Shown here: one piece after another, positions 54,364 to 63,961 of the stretch
How positions within the stretch are numbered: position 1 is the first letter of the stretch
How the letters are laid out: each line of letters opens with the position of its first letter
From: Bacteroidota bacterium
Lineage (GTDB): Bacteria; Bacteroidota; Bacteroidia; Bacteroidales; NBLH01
Length of the DNA stretch: 64,000 nt
Reading direction: 5' to 3'
NCBI GenBank assembly: GCA_025361565.1
Contig: JANYKN010000175.1
Location: 85,078-149,077, forward strand
Position numbers and translations under genes: made by a program
Notes under the pieces: model-generated
Databases searched by the model: none
The model's input: only the letters and a program-made list of their open reading frames with translations
What the model was told of the DNA's origin: nothing

Positions 54364-55026
54364 TTATGAATTTATCATTTCAGTTGTATTCTCTTTTTTT
54401 ACTTCGAGAGGTTCTTTGCCAGCATGTTTAAAAAACTTTCGGTGAAAGATTAATATTATTGCTACCCCAATAGTAATAGATGAATCAGCAAGATTAAAAA
54501 CCGGTCTGAAAAAAGTAAATGATTCATTGGCCCAAATTGGAAACCATCCAGGAAAATGTCCCTCAATAATAGGAAAATAAAACATATCCACTACTTCGCC
54601 ACGCAAAAATTTACCATAACCACCAGCAGAAGGAAATAACTGAGCTACTTGCCCTACACTATCGTTAAAAATTAAACCATAAAATACACTGTCGAAAATA
54701 TTCCCGATAGCTCCAGCCAATATTAAAGCAAAACTGATCAAAAGGCCTTTAGGAGCATTTTTCTTGGCAAGGTCGATAAGATACCAGGTAATTCCACCTA
54801 CAGCAACCATGCGGAAAAGCGTCAATGCAATTTTTCCTGCTTCTCCACCAAATTTGAAACCGAATGCCATTCCGGGATTCTCTGTAAATAATATATAACC
54901 CCAACTACCAAAAAGTGGAATGACATCATTTAATTTCAGGTTAGTTTTAATATAAAATTTTAAAGCCTGATCGAGAATTAGCACAATTACAACCAGTATT
55001 ATTGGTATCCTTAATTTAGAATTCAT
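54364..55026 (-). CDS. lspA: Lipoprotein signal peptidase (signal peptidase II)
   Basis: 220 residues with four membrane helices. ILDQALKFYIK, FTENPGMAFGF, GAIGNIFDSVFYG and PVFNLADSSITIGV hold the two catalytic Asp residues. It is longer than E. coli LspA because of a loop around 115-165 (VVDMFYFPIIEGHFPGWFPI), as usual in Bacteroidota. It cleaves prolipoprotein signal peptides, such as those of the lipoproteins at 28.6 and 40.6 kb. Last gene of the ileS run. Confidence 0.95.
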   Translation of the reverse strand: MNSKLRIPIILVVIVLILDQALKFYIKTNLKLNDVIPLFGSWGYILFTENPGMAFGFKFGGEAGKIALTLFRMVAVGGITWYLIDLAKKNAPKGLLISFALILAGAIGNIFDSVFYGLIFNDSVGQVAQLFPSAGGYGKFLRGEVVDMFYFPIIEGHFPGWFPIWANESFTFFRPVFNLADSSITIGVAIILIFHRKFFKHAGKEPLEVKKENTTEMINS

Positions 55027-55072
55027 TCTAATTATTATCTTATTTTAATGTTAAAATCTATTGATTGATTGC

Positions 55073-55450
55073 TTACTTCTGATTTATTTTTGCTTCAATA
55101 CTTAAAGTAGCATGTGGTACAGCACGCAATCGCTCTTTTGATATCAATTTTCCGGTTTCCCTACAAATTCCATACGTTTTATTTTCAATACGAATAAGCG
55201 CTGATTCAAGATGTTGTATAAACTTTTCCTGACGCTGGGCCAATCTGCCGGACTGCTCTTTTGAATAAACAGAGGCACCCTCTTCCAGTACTTTAAAAGT
55301 TGGGGAAGTGTCGGTTGTATCATTATCATCACCATGATTGATGGCATTTTTCAGCATTTCATAATCATGTCGTGCTTTTTCAAGCTTCATTAAAATAAGT
55401 TCTTTAAATTCGTCCAACTCCTCGTCTGAATACCTTGTTTTTTCTACCAT
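55073..55450 (-). CDS. DksA/TraR-like protein lacking most zinc ligands
   Basis: 125 residues. The coiled-coil region precedes YGICRETGKLISKERLRAVP followed by HATLSIEAK, the DksA zinc-finger frame. Only the first Cys of the C4 finger remains; Thr, His/Thr and Ser stand at the other positions. In Bacteroidota such proteins are common between ileS and lspA. It probably binds RNA polymerase, but without a zinc site as in DksA2-type proteins. That role is inference. Confidence 0.87.
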   Translation of the reverse strand: MVEKTRYSDEELDEFKELILMKLEKARHDYEMLKNAINHGDDNDTTDTSPTFKVLEEGASVYSKEQSGRLAQRQEKFIQHLESALIRIENKTYGICRETGKLISKERLRAVPHATLSIEAKINQK

Positions 55451-55549
55451 AACTATATGTCTTAAAAATCGTAACTCAAAATATATTAATAAAATGGATA
55501 AACTCCACTACCAATCGTTATCCCTGATTTATTGCTAATTATCGCGTTA

Positions 55550-58500
55550 TTAGCCTTTTTTTTCAATATGGATTTTGGTTTGAATAGTATTGTCTATTTC
55601 CACAAATTTAGTGCCTGAATCATCTACAACTGCCGTTATTAAATTTAATTCATCCGCAAGTGTTTGTATTGATATATATTCCTTATGCTTCTGTATTGCA
55701 TCATTAATTTCTTGATGTTGCTGGATATTTAAAATAATTTTATCTGTCACCTCAAATCCCAGATCTTTTCTTAAATTCTGAATCCGGTTAATAAATTCTC
55801 TCGCAATCCCTTCTTGTCTTAACTCTTCAGTTACTGTTACATCCAGTGCAACGGTAATTTTATTATTTGATGCCACTAACCATCCAGGAATGTCTTGCGA
55901 GTTTATTTCAACTTCAGAAAGCTCAATTGTAATTATCTGTCCATCCACTGAAAGTTGATAAGTGCCCTCACTTTCTATTTTCCTGATATCATTTTGGTCA
56001 AATTTACTGATTGCCTCTGCAACCTGTTTCATCAGTTTACCATATTTTTTACCAAGAACTTTAAAATCGGCTTTGATATTTTTTACTAAAATATCAGAGT
56101 CTTCAGTTAGATATTCAATTTCCTTAACGTTAATTTCCGAGAGAATAATATCTTTACCTGCCTCAATTTTTTGCTTATCGGATTCGTTTAATACCGGTAT
56201 CATAATTTTAGCAAGTGGTTGTCTAACTTTTAGATTCTTTTGCCTGCGCAATCCAAGAACCATTGATGAAATTTGTTGTGCAATTCCCATTCTTTCTTCA
56301 AGTGCTTTATCAATTACAGAATCATCAAAACTAGGGAATTGTGAAAGATGCACTGACTCTGATTTATCCCGGTTTGTAACCGCATTTAAATCAAGAAACA
56401 ACTGATCTGTAAAAAATGGCGCGATTGGAGATGCCAATTTTGCAACAGTTTCAAGACAAGCGTATAAAGTCTGATAAGCAGATATTTTATTCTTTGAGTA
56501 TTCTCCACCCCAAAAACGTCGACGGTTTAAACGAACATACCAATTGCTCAAATTATCATTTACAAAATCCTGAATTACCCTTCCTGCCTTGGTTGGCAAA
56601 TAATTTTCATAGCTTTCGTTTACATCTTTTATCAACGTGTTTAAAAGCGAAATAATCCATCGATCAATTTCTGGTCTTTCATGTAATGGAATTTCTGGCT
56701 CAGCATAAGCAAATCCATCAACATTGGCATAAAGCGTAAAAAATGAATAGGTATTGTATAGGGTTCCAAAAAATTTCCTTCGCACCTCGTCAACACCCGA
56801 CATGTCAAATTTCAGGTTATCCCAGGGTTGCGAATTGGTCATCATATACCAACGCAATGGATCTGAACCGAATTCTTCGATTGTTTGAAATGGATCAACA
56901 GCGTTTCCCAGCCTTTTTGACATTTTCAATCCTTCCTTGTCCAATACCAAGCCGTTTGAAATGATATTTTTGAATGCAACCGAGTCGAAAAGCATGGTTG
57001 AAATGGCATGCAAAGTATAGAACCATCCCCTGGTTTGATCTACTCCTTCTGCAATAAAATCAGCAGGGAAATAAGTCTCGAATTTTTCCTTATTTTCAAA
57101 CGGATAATGCAATTGTGCATAAGGCATAGCTCCTGAATCGAACCAAACATCAATCAAATCGGATTCGCGATACATTGGTTTTCCTTTTGAAGAAACCAGT
57201 ACTATCACATCCACATTTGGCTTATGCAAATCGAAAATATTGTAATTTTCTTCTGAAAAATCACCAACTTGAAATTCTCCAAGCGGGTTTTTATCCATAA
57301 TACCTGCCTTTACAGATTTTTCTGCTTCATTTTTTAATTCTTCAACAGAACCAATACATATTTCTTCAGTTCCATCTTCGGTTCTCCAAATTGGAAGTGG
57401 AGTTCCCCAATATCTAGATCTTGAAAGGTTCCAATCTACCAAATTCTCAAGCCAACTTCCAAATCTGCCGGAACCTGTGGATGCAGGTTTCCAGTTGATG
57501 GTATTGTTCAATTCCACCATTCTTTCCTTTTTGGCAGTGGTTTTGATAAACCATGAGTCTAAAGGATAGTACAATACTGGTTTATCAGTTCTCCAGCAAT
57601 GTGGGTATGAGTGCAGATATTTTTCTATTTTAAATGCCTTATTTTCTTTTTTAAGTTTTACAGCAATATCAATGTCAACAGTTGAATCTTCATCAGTAAG
57701 TGTTTCATCATAAGCATTTTTCACAAACCTTCCACTAAATTCACCTACTCCGTCGATAAATTTTCCATGTTTATCAACAAGGGTTAGTGAACCGATTCCG
57801 TTTTCTTTGCAAACCCTGTAATCGTCAGAACCAAAACTTGGGGCAGTGTGCACAATGCCTGTTCCACCTTCTGTTGTAACAAAATCTCCGGTAATTACCT
57901 TAAATGCATCACCGTCCTCAGGTTGTTGATATGGTAATAATTGCTCGTAACTTATTCCTTTTAGCTCTAATCCTAAAAATTCGCCCAAAACCTTATAAGG
58001 CAAATGCTTATCGCCTGAATGATAAGATCCTAATTCCAATTCGGCATCTTTTTCAGGAAACAAATTGTGTATAAGATTTTTGGCCATTATCAAACTTACC
58101 GGAATTCCCGTGTAAGGATTGAATGTGCGAATAAGTGCATAGTTTATTTTTGCACCCAAGGTCAATGCTGTATTTGACAAAAGTGTCCATGGTGTGGTTG
58201 TCCAAGCAAGGAAATAAACATCTACATCACTTAATTTAAATAGCTTTTCGGAAATTTCGTTTCGAACGGCTTTAAATTGAGCAATACATGTTGTATCTTT
58301 TACATCCTTATAACAGCCTGGCAAGTTTAGTTCGTGCGAGCTAAGTCCTGTTCCTGCAGCAGGTGAATAAGGCTGAATGGTATATCCTTTGTATAGTAAA
58401 CCCTTGTTGTAGAATTGTTTTAAAAGCCACCACAGTGACTCAATATATCTATTATCGTAGGTGATATAAGGATCTTTCATGTCGACCCAATACCCCATCT

Positions 58501-58915
58501 TCTTTGTTATATCTTCCCACAAGTCCGTGTATTTCATTACTTCGGTCTTGCATGCCTCATTATATTCTTTTACAGTAACTTTGTCACCAATATCATCTTT
58601 GGTAATGCCAAGCATTTTTTCAACAGCTAATTCAACAGGTAAACCATGGGTATCCCATCCAGCTTTTCTTTCAACATAAAAACCTTTTAGGGTTTTAAAC
58701 CTGCAAAAAATATCTTTAATGGTTCTAGCCATCACATGGTGAATGCCGGGCTGTCCATTAGCAGACGGAGGACCTTCGTAAAATACAAACGATGGTTTTC
58801 CCTTTCTGGTTGTTAAACTTTGCTCAAAAGCATTTATTTTTTCCCAATGCTCAAGAACCTCTATATTTACCAGCGATAAATCAAAATTCTTGTATTCTTT
58901 AAATTTTTTACTCAT
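55550..58915 (-). CDS. ileS: Isoleucyl-tRNA synthetase
   Basis: 1121 residues, class I. The HIGH motif is GIHH in PPSANGQPGIHHVMARTIKD, the editing domain contains TAPSFGSDDY, and the KMSKS loop is KMSKRLGNAVDPFQTIEEFG. The C-terminus has the anticodon-binding fold with a long extension, as in the long (eukaryote-like) type of IleRS often linked with reduced mupirocin sensitivity. It charges tRNA-Ile. First gene of the ileS / DksA-like / lspA run with a clear promoter. Confidence 0.97.
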   Translation of the reverse strand: MSKKFKEYKNFDLSLVNIEVLEHWEKINAFEQSLTTRKGKPSFVFYEGPPSANGQPGIHHVMARTIKDIFCRFKTLKGFYVERKAGWDTHGLPVELAVEKMLGITKDDIGDKVTVKEYNEACKTEVMKYTDLWEDITKKMGYWVDMKDPYITYDNRYIESLWWLLKQFYNKGLLYKGYTIQPYSPAAGTGLSSHELNLPGCYKDVKDTTCIAQFKAVRNEISEKLFKLSDVDVYFLAWTTTPWTLLSNTALTLGAKINYALIRTFNPYTGIPVSLIMAKNLIHNLFPEKDAELELGSYHSGDKHLPYKVLGEFLGLELKGISYEQLLPYQQPEDGDAFKVITGDFVTTEGGTGIVHTAPSFGSDDYRVCKENGIGSLTLVDKHGKFIDGVGEFSGRFVKNAYDETLTDEDSTVDIDIAVKLKKENKAFKIEKYLHSYPHCWRTDKPVLYYPLDSWFIKTTAKKERMVELNNTINWKPASTGSGRFGSWLENLVDWNLSRSRYWGTPLPIWRTEDGTEEICIGSVEELKNEAEKSVKAGIMDKNPLGEFQVGDFSEENYNIFDLHKPNVDVIVLVSSKGKPMYRESDLIDVWFDSGAMPYAQLHYPFENKEKFETYFPADFIAEGVDQTRGWFYTLHAISTMLFDSVAFKNIISNGLVLDKEGLKMSKRLGNAVDPFQTIEEFGSDPLRWYMMTNSQPWDNLKFDMSGVDEVRRKFFGTLYNTYSFFTLYANVDGFAYAEPEIPLHERPEIDRWIISLLNTLIKDVNESYENYLPTKAGRVIQDFVNDNLSNWYVRLNRRRFWGGEYSKNKISAYQTLYACLETVAKLASPIAPFFTDQLFLDLNAVTNRDKSESVHLSQFPSFDDSVIDKALEERMGIAQQISSMVLGLRRQKNLKVRQPLAKIMIPVLNESDKQKIEAGKDIILSEINVKEIEYLTEDSDILVKNIKADFKVLGKKYGKLMKQVAEAISKFDQNDIRKIESEGTYQLSVDGQIITIELSEVEINSQDIPGWLVASNNKITVALDVTVTEELRQEGIAREFINRIQNLRKDLGFEVTDKIILNIQQHQEINDAIQKHKEYISIQTLADELNLITAVVDDSGTKFVEIDNTIQTKIHIEKKG

Positions 58916-58951
58916 TACTTTACTTTAGCATACTGTTTTTAAAAAGTTTTG

Positions 58952-58981
58952 CAAATATATGCCAGAGTTTTTGAATTACAA
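58952..58981 (-). promoter_or_regulatory. Promoter of ileS
   Basis: On the minus strand TTG (58979-58981), a 19-base spacer and TATATTTG (58952-58959) match the Bacteroidota sigma-ABfr pattern. The start codon is 37 bases from the -7 element. No other feature was seen in the 58916-59256 gap. Confidence 0.65.
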
Positions 58982-59256
58982 AGATAATCTGTTAATGAAG
59001 AATATAATTATGCTGTTTGCAGGTATTTATGAATGAAACGGATATTTTAATTTTATGTAATATCATCAAATAATAATTTGCAAATATCATTGAAGTAACC
59101 CAGATTTGACAAAATGATAAGTGAATTTTATGTTGTCGCCAATTAATCATTTGCGATTAAAACCAACATTTGGTCCAATTATCAAAATAATTCTAAAATT
59201 ATTGTATTCATATGGTTCACTTCATTATTTTTATAAAAATTTAAAAAATAAAAACC

Positions 59257-59772
59257 ATGCAGAAATATCTACTTATTACTTGTTTTATTCTAGGCTCATT
59301 ATTTCAAGGTGTACATGCGCAAAAATTAAAGTATGGCTATATAAATGCTGATAAAATTTTAAGTGAAATGCCCGAAATTGAATTGGCAAATAAAGAACTT
59401 GAAGGATATGTAAAAGAAATTAATGATTATATCAATTCAAAAAATGAGGAGTTTAAGAAAAAACAAACAGACTTTCAGCAAAACGAAAAAACATTCAGTG
59501 AACTCATAAAAAAAGATAGAGAAGAAGAATTGAACAAATTAGCAGCAAATATTAAACAGTTTCAAGTTGATGCTCAAAATAACATCAATAAAAAGAAACA
59601 AGATTTATATCAATCAGCAATAGCTAAATTAAAAGATGCCATACGTGCAGTTGCTAAAGACAATGGCTATCGTTTTGTAATTGATAACAGCAATGGACAA
59701 TTACTTTATTCTGAAGATGAAGATAATGTAGAAAATCTTGTGAGAAAAAAATTGGGAATTGTGATTAAATAA
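59257..59772 (+). CDS. OmpH/Skp-family periplasmic chaperone
   Basis: 171 residues. A signal peptide (MQKYLLITCFILGSLFQGVH, then AQ) is followed by LKYGYINADKILSEMPEIEL, a long charged coiled coil (70-130) and DNGYRFVIDNSNGQLLYSED, the standard Skp layout. It holds unfolded outer-membrane proteins in the periplasm. Here it stands alone, without bamA next to it. Confidence 0.88.
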   Translation: MQKYLLITCFILGSLFQGVHAQKLKYGYINADKILSEMPEIELANKELEGYVKEINDYINSKNEEFKKKQTDFQQNEKTFSELIKKDREEELNKLAANIKQFQVDAQNNINKKKQDLYQSAIAKLKDAIRAVAKDNGYRFVIDNSNGQLLYSEDEDNVENLVRKKLGIVIK

Positions 59773-59989
59773 TTGAATATTAACAATATGCTTAAGTCAT
59801 TAAATTTTTATACGGTTTATTAATTATGGATAACTTAATATCAAAAAATTTATACTAATTAAATAGCTTTTATCAAAATATACTCCACTTTACTACTAGA
59901 AATAGCTTTGCTTATAAACTTGAAGGTAAAAGGGGTTTCTTTTTTTGCTATATTTGAAAATGATACAATTGGACAAGAAGTAAATTAAA

Positions 59990-61174
59990 ATGAACAATAT
60001 GAAAAATTTAGTCATAATATTAATTTTACTGTCATTTGCTACAGTTAGTTTTTCGCAAAAAAATGCAGTTCAGGAAAGCATTAATAATTTTTCCTTTAAA
60101 TTATTTGACCAGCTTTATGTGAAAAGTGAAAATTGTTTTTTTTCACCATTTAGCGTATTTGGTGCCCTTTCAATGACTTATGCAGGTGCAAAAGAAAAAA
60201 CAAAACTTGACATAGAAAAAACCCTCGAAATAAGAGATAGTAGTGTCGTTCATTCAGATTTTAAAAGTTTAACCAATAACATTATGTTGAACAGGGAGGT
60301 ACAGTTTCTTTCCTCAAATTCAATCTGGTTACAAAAGAATTTCAAATTAGATAAAGACTACTCCAAACAAATTGAGGAAAATTACATGGCAAAAAGCAAG
60401 AATGTCGATTTTGCAAAAGAAGACGAAAGGGAAAAAGCACGAAAAGAAATTAATGGTTGGGTAGATAAACAAACCAAAGGGAATATATCCAATTTCATCA
60501 AACCTGGTATTTTGTCTGAATCTACTATTATGATATTGATCAACGCAGTTTATTTTAAATCAATTTGGCAAACAGAATTTTTAGCTAAAGATACTAAAGT
60601 TGAAAAATTTCTTGCTGCTTCAGGAGATTCCGTTAATGTTAATATGATGAATAATGAAATAAAAACGCATTATTTTGAAGATGAATTAGCCCAAGTCATT
60701 GAAATTCCATATGAAAATAACAAAGCTTCTTTACTAGTCATCCTTCCAAAAGATAAGAATATTGTTGATATAAAAGCATTTGATTACCGATATTTAACAA
60801 AGGCTTCCTTAGCATTTGGTTTAAAAGATGTTATGTTGGGTTTACCTGGATTTAAACTTGAGGTGGATTACGAATTGTCCGATGCAATGAAAAAAATTGG
60901 CATGAAATCTTCATTTGAAGCTGGAGCTGATTTTTCCGGAATCACTGGTGAAAAAGATTTAATTATAAGCAATATATTGCATAAATCAATTATAGAAGTT
61001 TCGGAAAAAGGAACTGAGGCAAGTTCAACAACTGCTGTCATTTCTATGCGTAGTACAACTATACCAAATAAGGCTCCAGTAGTTTTTAAGGCGAATCATC
61101 CATTTATTTTTATTATTAAGGATAATTCAACCGGAACAATTCTATTCATGGGTTATATGGCTCAGTCAAAGTAG
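59990..61174 (+). CDS. Secreted serpin (serine protease inhibitor)
   Basis: 394 residues. A signal peptide (LVIILILLSFATVSFSQ) is followed by a complete serpin fold: NCFFSPFSVFGALSMTYAGA, MILINAVYFKSIWQTEF, the hinge EVSEKGTEASSTTAVI and the C-terminal HPFIFIIKDNSTGTILFMG. Counting from the hinge Gly as P15 puts P1 near SMRSTT (Met, Arg or Ser), so a trypsin-like or elastase-like target is possible. Small residues in the hinge suggest an inhibitory serpin. Bacterial serpins are scattered and probably acquired. Start at 59990 or three codons later. Confidence 0.92.
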   Translation: MNNMKNLVIILILLSFATVSFSQKNAVQESINNFSFKLFDQLYVKSENCFFSPFSVFGALSMTYAGAKEKTKLDIEKTLEIRDSSVVHSDFKSLTNNIMLNREVQFLSSNSIWLQKNFKLDKDYSKQIEENYMAKSKNVDFAKEDEREKARKEINGWVDKQTKGNISNFIKPGILSESTIMILINAVYFKSIWQTEFLAKDTKVEKFLAASGDSVNVNMMNNEIKTHYFEDELAQVIEIPYENNKASLLVILPKDKNIVDIKAFDYRYLTKASLAFGLKDVMLGLPGFKLEVDYELSDAMKKIGMKSSFEAGADFSGITGEKDLIISNILHKSIIEVSEKGTEASSTTAVISMRSTTIPNKAPVVFKANHPFIFIIKDNSTGTILFMGYMAQSK

Positions 61175-61523
61175 TTTAAAGTTATAAATACTTACAAATG
61201 GTATTTATTCATTATAATTATGCATCGAATTTACTTGGGGAAATAACCCAACAAAATTTGCATAATGCTGCCAATTCTTGGCTCAAGACGAATTTCGCTG
61301 AAATGAACAGATTGATTTTTATTTAATTTTAATAAATGATCGAAGTTTTTGGAATTTCCTTATTAAGCACTAAAACCCCAATAATAAACCGATTATATTA
61401 ATGGGTAAGATAAACGTAAGATGGAAATAAAAAAAATGTTCTAATCTGTTTTTTTTTGTGGAATAATTTCTAGCAAGGATTTGCAAAAGATCCAAAAAAA
61501 CTGATTTTGAAGTAAAATAAAAA

Positions 61524-61541
61524 AACCGGGAATTCCCGGTT
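61524..61541 (-). terminator. Terminator after the biotin-carrier gene
   Basis: AACCGGGAATTCCCGGTT is a perfect 18-base palindrome. On the minus strand it is followed by a run of T. No gene was seen in the rest of the 61175-61565 gap. Confidence 0.8.
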
Positions 61542-61565
61542 CTCATTATTGTAGAAATGTATAGT

Positions 61566-61922
61566 TTATTCCAATTCAACCATAACATATCCCTTAGGTA
61601 TAATTTGGCCGGCAGCTACTTTAATCATTTTAATAGTTGCATTACGGGGACATAATATTCTATTTTGCATTTTCATAGATTCAAGGACAAGAAGACTATC
61701 GCCTTCCTTTACTTTTTGACCTTTCCGAACAAGTACCGTCACAATTGTTCCTGGAATAATTGATGTAATTAGATTTTCATCAGTAGTAGTCCATTTTTCC
61801 CTGGTCTCAAATTTTGAAGTCAAATAGGTACGATACTTAGTACCCTCTATAATTAAAGTCCTGCACCTGGTTTTCTTCAGATCTTTATTATCGTCAATGG
61901 GATTGCTGTTGTTGTTTTCCAT
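61566..61922 (-). CDS. Biotin carboxyl-carrier subunit of an acyl-CoA carboxylase
   Basis: 118 residues. The biotinylation motif is LESMKMQNRILCP (Lys of MKM; the usual Ala before Met is Ser). ITSIIPGTIVTVLVRKGQKV and AGQIIPKGYVMVEL complete the lipoyl/biotinyl fold. It carries carboxybiotin to the carboxyltransferase encoded 114 bases upstream. A carboxylase (biotin carboxylase) subunit is not in the window. Confidence 0.9.
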   Translation of the reverse strand: MENNNSNPIDDNKDLKKTRCRTLIIEGTKYRTYLTSKFETREKWTTTDENLITSIIPGTIVTVLVRKGQKVKEGDSLLVLESMKMQNRILCPRNATIKMIKVAAGQIIPKGYVMVELE

Positions 61923-61940
61923 GTTATTAAATTATTTAGT

Positions 61941-61970
61941 ATTTGGCTAAACTAAACTGGTTAGCCAAAT
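61941..61970. promoter_or_regulatory. Perfect inverted repeat between the two carboxylase genes
   Basis: ATTTGGCTAA (61941-61950) and TTAGCCAAAT (61961-61970) are exact reverse complements around a 10-base spacer, 19 bases before the biotin-carrier start. No T run follows on the minus strand, so an operator or processing hairpin is more likely than a terminator. Confidence 0.5.
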
Positions 61971-62036
61971 TAAAAGTTATTGCTATTTCAATTAAGTTTA
62001 TAGGTAAAATAAACAAACTCAATTGACAAATCAATC

Positions 62037-63581
62037 CTAGAAAGGCGGAATACCATGCTTTCTATCGATAGTATGCATATCCTTATTTTTAGAAACTTCT
62101 ATGGCATGAAGCAAAAGCTTACGTGTTTCTTCAGGTTCAATCACAGAATCAACATATCCTTTTGAAGCGGCAACATATGGATTAGCAAATTTAGCTTTGT
62201 ATTCTTTCACTTTCTGTTTTCTCATTTTGTCGGGATCTTCAGACTCCAAAATTTCTTTACGGAAGATAATATTTGCGGCACCTTCAGGACCCATTACAGC
62301 AATTTCGGCACCAGGCCATGCAAATACAAAATCAGCACGTAAATGCCTGCTGTTCATAGCAATATATCCACCCCCATATGCCTTACGAAGGATAACTGTT
62401 AATTTGGGAACAGAAGCTTCGCTATAAGCATAAAGCATTTTGGCACCGTGCCTAATAACACCGGCATGTTCCTGATCAACACCAGGTAAATAACCAGGTA
62501 GATCTACAAGCGTAATGATAGGAATATTAAATGCATCACAGTATCTGATAAAACGAGCAGCTTTGTCAGATGAGTCCACATCAAGAACACCGGCAAGAAT
62601 CAATGGCTGATTACAAACAAAACCAACAGTTTCGCCACCCATGCGACCAAAACCGATAACAATATTAGCAGCCCACAGCTCTTGAATTTCAAAAAAATCA
62701 GAATTATCAACAAGGGCACGAACTACATCACGAACGTCGTAAGGCTGTTTTGAATCTTCAGGAACAATTTCGCCAATTTTAAATGATTTTTTAGGTTCTT
62801 TTGCTTCAAAGGCAAGTGCTTTACGTTTATTATTCCATGGAATAAAAGTTATTAGCTTTTTTATTTGCTCAAAACATTCAATTTCGCTTTCGGCAAAAAA
62901 ATGTGCATTCCCAGTTATTTCGCAATGTACTCTGGCACCACCAAGTGCTTCCATGCTAATGTCTTCGCCAAGAACAGTTTTAATTACTTCTGGGCCAGTA
63001 ATAAACATTTTAGAAATTTTATCTACTACAAAAACAAAATCTGTTAATGCAGGAGAATAAACAGCACCGCCGGCGCAGGGGCCTAAAATAACAGATATTT
63101 GAGGTATAACTCCTGATGAAAGTGTGTTTCTGAAAAATATTTCACCATAACCCGCAAGTGAGTTTACACCTTCCTGAATCCTGGCACCACCAGAATCGTT
63201 TATACCAATTAATGGCATCCGCATTTTTAGTGCATAATCCATTATTTTTGTGATTTTTCGAGCATGCATTAGCCCCAGTGAGCCACCTGCCACAGTAAAA
63301 TCCTGAGCATAGATAGCTATTGGGGCACCATAAACTGTACCTGTTCCGATAATTACACCGTCTCCATGCAATATTTTTTTGTCCATGTCAAAATCCGTGG
63401 CTACATGCTCAACAAATAGATCGTACTCATGGAAGGAATTTTTATCAAGAATTGCTTCAATTCTCTCACGGGCAGTCAATTTACCCATTGCTGCCTGCTT
63501 TTCAATGGCTTTTTCGCCACCACCTAAAAAGACTTGCTCACGCTTTTTTTGTAATTCAAGTATTTTTCTTTTTTGAGCCAT
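62037..63581 (-). CDS. Acyl-CoA carboxylase carboxyltransferase subunit (propionyl-CoA carboxylase beta type)
   Basis: 514 residues from the ATG at 63581 (MAQKRKILELQKKREQ); the frame also opens at a TTG at 63602, which is less likely. GKLTARERIEAILDKNSFHE, PIYAQDFTVAGGSLGLMHA or similar, INDSGGARIQEGVNSLAGYG, LGPCAGGAVYSPALTDFVF and LPGYLPGVDQEHAGVIRHGA are conserved. It transfers CO2 from biotin to propionyl-CoA or a related acyl-CoA, or acts in methylmalonyl-CoA decarboxylation. Substrate choice cannot be fixed here. Confidence 0.93.
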   Translation of the reverse strand: MAQKRKILELQKKREQVFLGGGEKAIEKQAAMGKLTARERIEAILDKNSFHEYDLFVEHVATDFDMDKKILHGDGVIIGTGTVYGAPIAIYAQDFTVAGGSLGLMHARKITKIMDYALKMRMPLIGINDSGGARIQEGVNSLAGYGEIFFRNTLSSGVIPQISVILGPCAGGAVYSPALTDFVFVVDKISKMFITGPEVIKTVLGEDISMEALGGARVHCEITGNAHFFAESEIECFEQIKKLITFIPWNNKRKALAFEAKEPKKSFKIGEIVPEDSKQPYDVRDVVRALVDNSDFFEIQELWAANIVIGFGRMGGETVGFVCNQPLILAGVLDVDSSDKAARFIRYCDAFNIPIITLVDLPGYLPGVDQEHAGVIRHGAKMLYAYSEASVPKLTVILRKAYGGGYIAMNSRHLRADFVFAWPGAEIAVMGPEGAANIIFRKEILESEDPDKMRKQKVKEYKAKFANPYVAASKGYVDSVIEPEETRKLLLHAIEVSKNKDMHTIDRKHGIPPF

Positions 63582-63961
63582 ATTCGGATTATTAGTTATC
63601 AAAGATTCGGATATTAAAGACCTTTTTATCCGCTAAATTAATTAATTCAATGCAACTTTACGAATACAATCTCTAATAAAAAAATAAAAATATGGTATTT
63701 TTTGTATATATATGTATTTCAACAATATAAGACGATATGTTTAAAAACATCTAAGATTAAATCAATTTATATGATAGTCTTTCATGATTTTTTTTAAAAT
63801 AAAATTATTGAACCCTATTTGATTTTTCGGATTGCATTTTGAAAACAATATAATATTGTAGAAACTGTTTAAAATTGTAAAAAAATATAATAAATAATTG
63901 ACTATCAATTAGATAAATTGAAATATTATTCGTATCTTACTGTGAACCAAACAAGTAAGCT
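63582..63961. other. AT-rich gap before the insertion sequence
   Basis: No gene or clear hairpin was seen. The left end of the insertion sequence should lie somewhere in the last 100 bases, but its terminal inverted repeat cannot be identified without the right end. Confidence 0.4.

Noticed and set aside
59121..59351. Plus-strand frame overlapping the skp start
   Set aside because: It is in another frame with low-complexity composition; the overlapping skp gene with a signal peptide explains the region.
61370..61588. 72-residue minus-strand frame after the biotin-carrier gene
   Set aside because: It runs through the terminator hairpin and AT-rich sequence and resembles no known protein.
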